A DNA stretch of 64,000 nt, taken from Deltaproteobacteria bacterium (GTDB lineage Bacteria > Desulfobacterota > Binatia > UTPRO1). The notes under the pieces were generated by a model. That model saw only the letters and a list, made by a program, of their open reading frames with translations. It ran no database searches and was not told the DNA's origin. This document shows, one piece after another, positions 58,606 through 64,000 of this stretch; positions within the stretch are counted from its first letter, which is position 1; each line of letters begins with the position of its first letter. The stretch is taken from assembly GCA_016200545.1 (NCBI GenBank), contig JACQEO010000004.1, positions 26,800 to 90,799 of the forward strand, given 5' to 3'. Both the position numbers and the translations under genes were made by a program.

Positions 58606-59699
58606 CGCGCCCGCGAGCCGTGGAAGCGTCGGATCGATCGCGCCCGACGACTACCTCGGCTTTGCGGATCGTCGGCCGCAGGCTTGCTCGGCGACCACGC
58701 TGGCGCTGCGGCTGCGAGCTCCTCGAGGTCGGCCGCGCTTCCGAGCGGCTCGACGGCGGTTTTGGCGTTCATCGCCGGGCGGCCGAGCAGGTAGTCGCGC
58801 AGGTCGCCCTTATCGCCGAGCGCGGCAGGCAGCGCGAGGATGCGCACCGTGACGTCCAGCCCATGCCACCAGGCAGCCGCCTTGGCCGCGCCCGTGCGTC
58901 CGGCGTTGTCGAGGTCGCGGACGATCACCACCTCGGCGAGGGCGAGCGCTGCAAGCTGATCGCGGTGGCGGTCGTGGCCAGCGAGTGAGCCAGCGCCGCC
59001 GGTGCCCGTGAGCGCCACCGCGTCGGGCATGCAGGCGATGAGCGAGAGCATGTCTGACTCGCCCTCGACGTCAAAGGCACGGTGCAGGATGGCGTGGCCG
59101 GTCTCGAACGCCATGCGCACGGCGGATGAGACCACGAGCGACACCTTGCCGATGTTCCTGCGGATGAGCGTGCCGCCCTCGTCGAGCCGGGGCGTGCCCT
59201 GCGCATCGACGGCCACCAGCTTCCAGCCGCCTCCGACCGTCGGAAACCCGAGCCACTCCCTCTCCCACACGCGCAGCCGCCGTGCCGCGAGGGCGTCGAG
59301 GTCGCGCGGGTGCCGGATGCGCCGGGACGCGATGAGCGCCGCGATCTGCTTGGCAGTCGGCGCGCCCAGATCCTCGACCTCCGGCTCCGGCTTCTTCTCC
59401 GACGTGAACCGCATGCGGTCACCGGCGCGGGTCGTGGTGCCGTCGTCGTCGAATGAGTCGCGCATCTCAAGTCCGATCTCGGCGACCATGTCCTCGACCG
59501 CGCACCCGGCGTGGCAGTTGAGCAACACGCACCCGTCGTCGCCCTCGGCGACGCTGAGCGACGGCGAGTGATCATCGTGCGCGGGGCACTTCGTCATGCC
59601 CGGTCTCGTGATCCCGAGGGCCGCGCACACGCGGTCGATCGGTCGCTCCTCACGGGAGCCTCGTGTCCGCGTCGAGCGCCGCGAGGTGGGCGTGGTCAT
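58602..59699 (-). CDS. Zinc-finger Toprim primase of an integrated element
   Basis: 365 residues. An N-terminal CHC2-like zinc finger (KCPAHDDHSPSLSV, LLNCHAGC) and a Toprim-like region with FDVEGESDMLSL and VVIVRDLDNAGRTGA, the acidic residues for metal-dependent primer synthesis. Typical of phage- and plasmid-type primases lacking the helicase. It presumably primes replication of the mobile element together with host proteins. Confidence 0.82.
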   Translation of the reverse strand: MTTPTSRRSTRTRGSREERPIDRVCAALGITRPGMTKCPAHDDHSPSLSVAEGDDGCVLLNCHAGCAVEDMVAEIGLEMRDSFDDDGTTTRAGDRMRFTSEKKPEPEVEDLGAPTAKQIAALIASRRIRHPRDLDALAARRLRVWEREWLGFPTVGGGWKLVAVDAQGTPRLDEGGTLIRRNIGKVSLVVSSAVRMAFETGHAILHRAFDVEGESDMLSLIACMPDAVALTGTGGAGSLAGHDRHRDQLAALALAEVVIVRDLDNAGRTGAAKAAAWWHGLDVTVRILALPAALGDKGDLRDYLLGRPAMNAKTAVEPLGSAADLEELAAAAPAWSPSKPAADDPQSRGSRRARSIRRFHGSRAR

Positions 59700-59741
59700 G
59701 CGAGCCGCGTACGGCGCCCGCGCGACGGGCCGGCGCGGCCG

Positions 59742-59927
59742 TCATCTCGGGTGACTCGCGTCGGTGCGTTCAAGCGCATCGACCTTCTCGGTCAGTGCGT
59801 CGCGGACGATTTCAGACATCCGTAACTCATGCTGTTCGGCGACACGATGTAGACGCGCGAAGAGGCGACGTGGGAGGCGTGCTGCGATACGTTCCTGGTA
59901 GCGCCACGTGGGACGGAAGTTTGTCAT
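59742..59927 (-). CDS. Ribbon-helix-helix protein
   Basis: 61 residues. ARLPRRLFARLHRVAEQHELRMSEIVRDALTEKV is a canonical RHH (CopG/Arc) pattern. Probable repressor of the element's replication or transfer genes, being just upstream of the primase. Confidence 0.7.
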   Translation of the reverse strand: MTNFRPTWRYQERIAARLPRRLFARLHRVAEQHELRMSEIVRDALTEKVDALERTDASHPR

Positions 59928-60092
59928 GCCCCCCTTGTAACGAGGCGAGGAAGCTACCGGGAAGGACGAGCAATCGAGCGGTCGCGCCCTGGACAGCCAA
60001 GGCGGCGAAACTCGCCCAAGCGTCGCCAGCGGAGCGTATCCCGCATTCGCCGTCGGTGATCAGCCGGCGCGTGATGCGCGATCGATGTTGGG

Positions 60093-60650
60093 TCAGTCCG
60101 GCGTGTTCTGGCGACGCCCGACGCGGCGTCGGCTCGATGCCGCGAGCAGCTTGCGCACAATCCGTCGCGCGTCACGGACGGCACCACACTGGCGGGACGG
60201 GTCGGCGCTCGCAAGGTGTGCCTCGCAGCGCGCCAGCGCCCCCGTGATCGCGCGTATGCGAGCGGCCAGCGGCTGACGTTGAGACGTGTAGCCGAGTCGC
60301 ATGCACTTTCGGCAGCCGAACACTCGGCCTGTCGGTGGAAGATGAACGGCACGGCCGCGCCGCGGGCAGCCACCCGGCAACGTCGAGAGCGCGCACGCTA
60401 TAAACCATCCTCCGGCGGCACCCATGAGGAAGAGGTGATCATCGATCGTTTCGCCACGGATCGTGTAACGAACGCCGACCCGGATCGGATTCGTTCCGCC
60501 CATCGGCGTCACCTCGATGCGGAGCGGCTCGCCGCCGTCAGGACGACGTGCGAGTACCGCCGCCGACGCACCGCGGGCGCGTCCGAGGGCGGCGCGTATA
60601 TCGCTCGCGTCCAGGCGCCACGATTTTTCGACGAGACCTTTGACTGGCAT
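60093..60650 (-). CDS. Element-associated zinc-ribbon protein
   Basis: 185 residues. The middle LPPTGRVFGCRKCMRLGYTSQR matches the family seen in integrative elements with a CPxCGRR...FGCRxC...YxSQR ribbon. Here the first half reads CPRRGRA, so one expected Cys is missing or shifted. The C-terminus is basic and helical. Function unknown; likely binds nucleic acid. Confidence 0.65.
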   Translation of the reverse strand: MPVKGLVEKSWRLDASDIRAALGRARGASAAVLARRPDGGEPLRIEVTPMGGTNPIRVGVRYTIRGETIDDHLFLMGAAGGWFIACALSTLPGGCPRRGRAVHLPPTGRVFGCRKCMRLGYTSQRQPLAARIRAITGALARCEAHLASADPSRQCGAVRDARRIVRKLLAASSRRRVGRRQNTPD

Positions 60651-60932
60651 CAGCTCCTCCGTCCCGCGCCATTGTAGCTTTCGCGAACCCTACCGGGGAG
60701 CTGCGCAGGATCGCCGAGGCAACACCGCACGCACACTCCGATTGTGCCCATCCCTCGCGAGGACGCGACGTTAGGGGGAGCGGTCGCGGCGATATGCCCC
60801 AATTTACTACCACATGATGCGCACGGTCCTAGGCGCCCGTTCGCGAACGCTTGACGGTGGCTTTGGGCGGCGGGATACGAGGCAGTAGCCAACCGGCTGC
60901 GCCCAACACGGGGAATTCGGAGGGTGCAACGA
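60651..60932. other. Gap without a supported gene; possible right end of the element
   Basis: No convincing reading frame. It contains CTTTCGCG at 60678-60685, equal to the first eight bases of the tRNA-Leu 5' end on the same strand orientation. Confidence 0.3.
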
Positions 60933-61801
60933 ATGCCGCGTACCTGGCGATCTCTGCTCGCTCTCTCGATCCTGCTCGCGGGCTCTGCCGGCGCCGCCGA
61001 CGCCCTCACGATCTCCGTCGCCAAGATCGACAAGGGCGCCGTGTAGGTGAAAGGCAGCAAGGCTACACCGCTCGCGCTCATCACGTGGGAAGGCCAGACC
61101 GTCGCGCAAGCGAACAGTCGCGGCGCGTTTCGCTTCACGAGCACGACGCTTCCGCCGAGCTGCGTCGGCGACGTGGGCGACGGATCGGAAACGGTACAGG
61201 GGTGATTCAGTTCTGCGGCCCGCCGGGACCGCCAGGCCCGCAGGGCAGCCCCGGCCCGCAAGCGAGCCCCGCGCCGCAGCCGGCCCTGACCGTCCGCGAC
61301 TCCAACGGTGTCCTCGTGGGCGTGACGCACGCAAAATCGATCGGCTGCTCCATCGGAGAATGCTTCGAGATGTCTCGGCAGTTCGGGAGCACGCTTGCGG
61401 TGCTTGGCGTGGCGGCGATTGACGGCAGTGCGGTTGAGGCCAACCGCAACGGCACGCTCTACTTCGAGAGCACTGACTGTTCAGGTCCGCCGCTGATCAA
61501 CACCGGGGAGACGCACGCACTCTTCTCAGACACGATTCAGTATCGCGGAACCAAGATCTACTACGCCGACCTTAGCGCCGGAGCGACTACCCACGGCTTT
61601 GCGTCGTCGGAAGACACCGGCTTTGTTGCCAGTAGCCAAGCCGACTGCGACAGCAACTACGGACCAGGCCACTCGCAATTCCTTCCACCGGATCGCTGCT
61701 GCACGAGCGCCGGACCCGGCGCGTTGTCGTTCTGCCCTGCCGTCCTGGTCGATCTCGCGAGCCTCGGATTCGTCCCGCCGTTTCACATCGACGGACCGTG
61801 A
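60933..61801 (+). pseudogene. Exported collagen-like protein, interrupted by TAG and a frameshift
   Basis: ATG 60933 starts a signal peptide (LLALSILLAGSAGAADA) and ALTISVAKIDKGAV, then TAG at 61044-61046. The frame resumes sensibly (VKGSKATPLALITWEGQTVA, FTSTTLPPSC) up to ~61190, after which the continuation is in another frame: VIQFCGPPGPPGPQGSPGPQ (collagen-type Gly-x-y repeat), then a Cys-rich C-terminal domain (SIGCSIGECFEMS, PDRCCTSAGPGALSFC). Surface or spore-coat-like collagen proteins are built this way. Either decayed or poorly sequenced. Its TGA overlaps the next gene. Confidence 0.6.
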
Positions 61802-62855
61802 CACGAGCCGCTGTCCGTAGGGCCGTTGCGTTTTCATTCGTGGCACTCGCGCTGTCCCCGGCGTTCAGTGCGCGCGCTGCGGACATCGAGGCGACGTACC
61901 TTGTCGATGCGAAAGCGCTGCTGAAGACTACGGTAGCCGGCACACCGCTGACCTTTGCGCTGTTCAGCGACGCGAGTTGCTCAGCCCTCATCCGCTCGCA
62001 GGTTGTGAACGCCGACGCCGTCGACCTTATCGAAGCCATCAAGGCCGTCAGGGTGAAGAAGGGTCCGAAGCCGCCAACCTCCGCACGGCTCTACGAGCGT
62101 CTCGCCGGCGTGACCGCAGGGGCAGGCGGCGCGACGCTCTATCTCAAAGTGACCGGCGCAGGCATTGCGCCACTCGGGGCGCGTGCCAGGCGCAGTTGCC
62201 GGCCCTCGGCGGATCGGTTCCGCCTGGATGCTCGCCCGATTCAGTGCCTTCGGGGAGCCTCTGCGTCGACAAGTACGAGGGCAGTTTGTGGCAAATTCCC
62301 GCAGCCAACACGGCTCTTGTCGAGCAGGTCAAGAACGGTACGGCGATGCTTGCTGACCTGACAGGAGGCGGCGCAACGCAGGTCGGCTGCACCGGCGCGC
62401 CGTACCATCATGCGGCGATCCCGGCGACGTTCCCTGCGAACGGTGCCTACACTGAAGCGATCTACGCCGTGTCGATTCCTGGTGTGCTGCCGAGCGCCTG
62501 CGTTTCTGCCTACCAAGCGCTCGCCGCGTGCCAGCTCTCCGGCAAGCGTTTGATGTCGAATGCCGAATGGACTCAGACAGCGGTCGGTACACCGAGCGCG
62601 GTCGGCGACAACGGCACGACTAATTGCGCCACCAACTCTCCGGGTCCGATCGACACCGGCTCTCGCTCCGGTTGCGTTTCGGCGGTGGGCGCGTTCGACA
62701 TGGTCGGCAATGTCAGCGAGCTGACGCCAGATTCGGGTGCGTCATTTCGCGGAGGCGATTTCGGCAACGGGACGGATGCCGGCCTCTTCACGAGAGGCAG
62801 CCTTTTCGACCCGACGTCGGGCGACTCGGCCGTTGGCTTCCGTTGCGCCCGCTAG
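61798..62855 (+). pseudogene. Exported FGE-sulfatase-fold protein, frameshifted
   Basis: GTG 61798 (GTGA overlap with the previous gene) begins a signal peptide (RAVAFSFVALALSPAFSARA) and a ~120-residue N-domain. Near 62175-62190, in a GGGG run, the family sequence moves to another frame: CVDKYEGSLWQIPAANTA, SGKRLMSNAEWTQTAVG, GAFDMVGNVSELTPDSG, SFRGGDF and DSAVGFRCAR, the core of formylglycine-generating-enzyme (SUMF1) folds. One indel separates two intact halves of ~350 residues in total. The active-site cysteines of true FGE cannot be confirmed. Confidence 0.7.
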
Positions 62856-63802
62856 TCCGGCAGGCGCGCAGCATAGAGCGAAGCCGGAAATTTGGGTTGC
62901 GGTTAGTTGCGGCCCTTCACGCCTATTCGTCGACCCGCGAAGGGCGCCCCCCACCCCTGCGTCATCCCTACGTACGCGATTCCCGCGGCGCGCAGCGGCA
63001 GCTCCCGCAGCGGGGGCAGGTGCGCTCGAGCGAGCAGCGCTGCGCGGAGGCAGGCACGGCTCCCCGAAGCGCGCTGCTGAATGGCTACCCGACAGCTACC
63101 GGCGCGGACGATGCGCGACGTGGCAGGCAGTTACAGCGCCACAGAGGATTGCTGAACCCGTGGGTGCGCGCCCTGAACCTGCGTAGGGTCGGGAAATATT
63201 GGCGAGAGTTGTGGATCGCGTTGCTGGCGCGCGATGCCGTCGCGGCGCCAGGGCGCTGCACTCGCTCGCCCTTCCGTCTCGGACTGCCTCACAATGGAGC
63301 AATCTGACGCGATGCGCCGCTGACTGCTTTCGTCCCCTTTTCGGCCAACGGGACCGCTTCCCTCGATTTTCCGTGGACGCCTGCCGGTCATGTATGCGAC
63401 TCTCGCGATCCAAACAGCGCCTGCGACGCCGTGATCTCAACTCAGCGCGGCGCGCTGATGACCGCATACGTAGAGCATTGGATCCGCCATCCGTCTTTTG
63501 ATGGCGGGTAAATCTATGGACGAAGCAGCTGACCCACCGACCGTACGCGCGCGGGCGGCCACGGGTTTTCTCATGAGACCACACGGCTGGCCGGCGGTGT
63601 GCCGTCGGCAGTGCCGTGACACCCCGACCAACGTGTGTCGCTCGGACGCTACAGGCCCAACTATGGCGCGGCGGTGCACGACGTGGCAGATCTGCAGAAC
63701 TGTGTACGCTGGTGGATGTCGTCCGACCTGGTGCGCGGCTTGCTAGAAGCCGGGCAGTCGCGCCAATCTCACGCACGCAACGAACGATAAGGAGCCGACG
63801 GT
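62856..63802. other. 947-bp region without a supported gene
   Basis: Short open frames occur on both strands but none has a domain, ribosome site or convincing composition. A stretch on the plus strand around 63650-63790 (VHDVADLQNCVRWWMSSDLV) reads like protein and may be a fragment, but I do not recognise it. No repeats or hairpins of note. Confidence 0.4.
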
Positions 63803-64000
63803 ATGACGTACCATCGAATTTGGAGCACGAGCCCGGCAATCACGCTTGCAGCGGCGGGTCTGCTGGTGCTGGGCGCCACGGCGCCGGCATGGGCGACCGT
63901 GCACGTGAAGAAGTCGCTCACCCCGACCGGCAAGAATCCCGCCGCGCAAGGGAAAGTCGGGCTGGTAGTCAAGCCTCATAGCAAAGGGAAGTTGAAGGTC
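63803..64000 (+). CDS. Exported hypothetical protein, 3' end outside window
   Basis: 66 residues visible. ATG 63803 with AAGGAG upstream. A clear signal peptide (ITLAAAGLLVLGATAPAWA) is followed by a basic mature start (TVHVKKSLTPTGKNPAAQGKV). It probably belongs to the group of small secreted proteins of this region. No domain can be assigned. Confidence 0.65.
   Translation, partial: MTYHRIWSTSPAITLAAAGLLVLGATAPAWATVHVKKSLTPTGKNPAAQGKVGLVVKPHSKGKLKV

Noticed and set aside
59954..60373. 139-codon minus-strand frame overlapping the zinc-ribbon gene
   Set aside because: Shadow frame without ribosome site or motifs; the 60093-60650 frame has family motifs.

Overview
This is a high-GC bacterial chromosome segment with dense, mostly bidirectional gene layout. 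The gene content is core metabolism and repair mixed with secreted proteins carrying Myxococcus-type Cys-rich repeats, collagen-like repeats and formylglycine-generating-enzyme (FGE) folds. Together with sigma54 enhancer-binding regulators and an elongated UvrA, this suggests an uncultivated Deltaproteobacteria-like lineage (Myxococcota/Desulfobacterota/Binatota range). That placement is inference; no 16S gene is present.

Layout. 1-8.5 kb (minus): a 3'-truncated M1 aminopeptidase, a secreted beta-helix protein, a MeaA-like B12 mutase, two small membrane or secreted proteins, and a FabF-type ketosynthase. 8.5-20.5 kb: a frameshifted alpha/beta hydrolase, an RRM RNA-binding protein, a large hybrid histidine kinase, MetF, ClpS-ClpA, a FemAB-like/DUF482 protein, an epoxide-hydrolase-like enzyme and a DUF971 protein. 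20.5-28 kb: a small helical protein, a dodecin-like protein, a tandem-duplicated 1866-residue UvrA and a methyltransferase. 28-33.7 kb: a degenerate receiver, an NtrC-type regulator with its PAS kinase, and an ECF sigma/anti-sigma operon. 33.7-40 kb: uvrB and uvrC flank a VapBC module and decayed DNA (nucleotidyltransferase pseudogene, IS91 scrap). 40-46.5 kb: ComEC, HisRS, AspRS and a lipoprotein. 46.5-53 kb: alanine dehydrogenase opposite a folD-gcvT-gcvH-gcvPA-gcvPB operon, which couples glycine cleavage to one-carbon folate chemistry. 53-55.4 kb: TonB-like, TatA and zinc-ribbon/DUF3426 proteins. 55.4-60.7 kb: a small integrated element next to tRNA-Leu(CAG), with integrase, HTH and RHH proteins, a Toprim primase, a decayed DUF3631-like gene and a zinc-ribbon protein. 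60.9-64 kb: secreted-protein genes, two of them broken.

Main observations. (1) uvrC carries a copy of the uvrB promoter and its first ~17 codons, so UvrC has a UvrB-derived N-terminus. Both promoters place the start codon at or near +1, as does the promoter of the VapBC module between them. (2) A repeat family with a hairpin whose GTGAA loop is invariant while the stem co-varies occupies every convergent gap longer than 100 bp. (3) A 129-bp dyad with six GTTACA boxes, exactly mirror-placed, lies beside the element's primase. (4) Several genes have frameshifts or nonsense codons (hydrolase, collagen-like protein, FGE-like protein, DUF3631-like protein, nucleotidyltransferase). Some of these could be assembly errors and are worth checking against reads.
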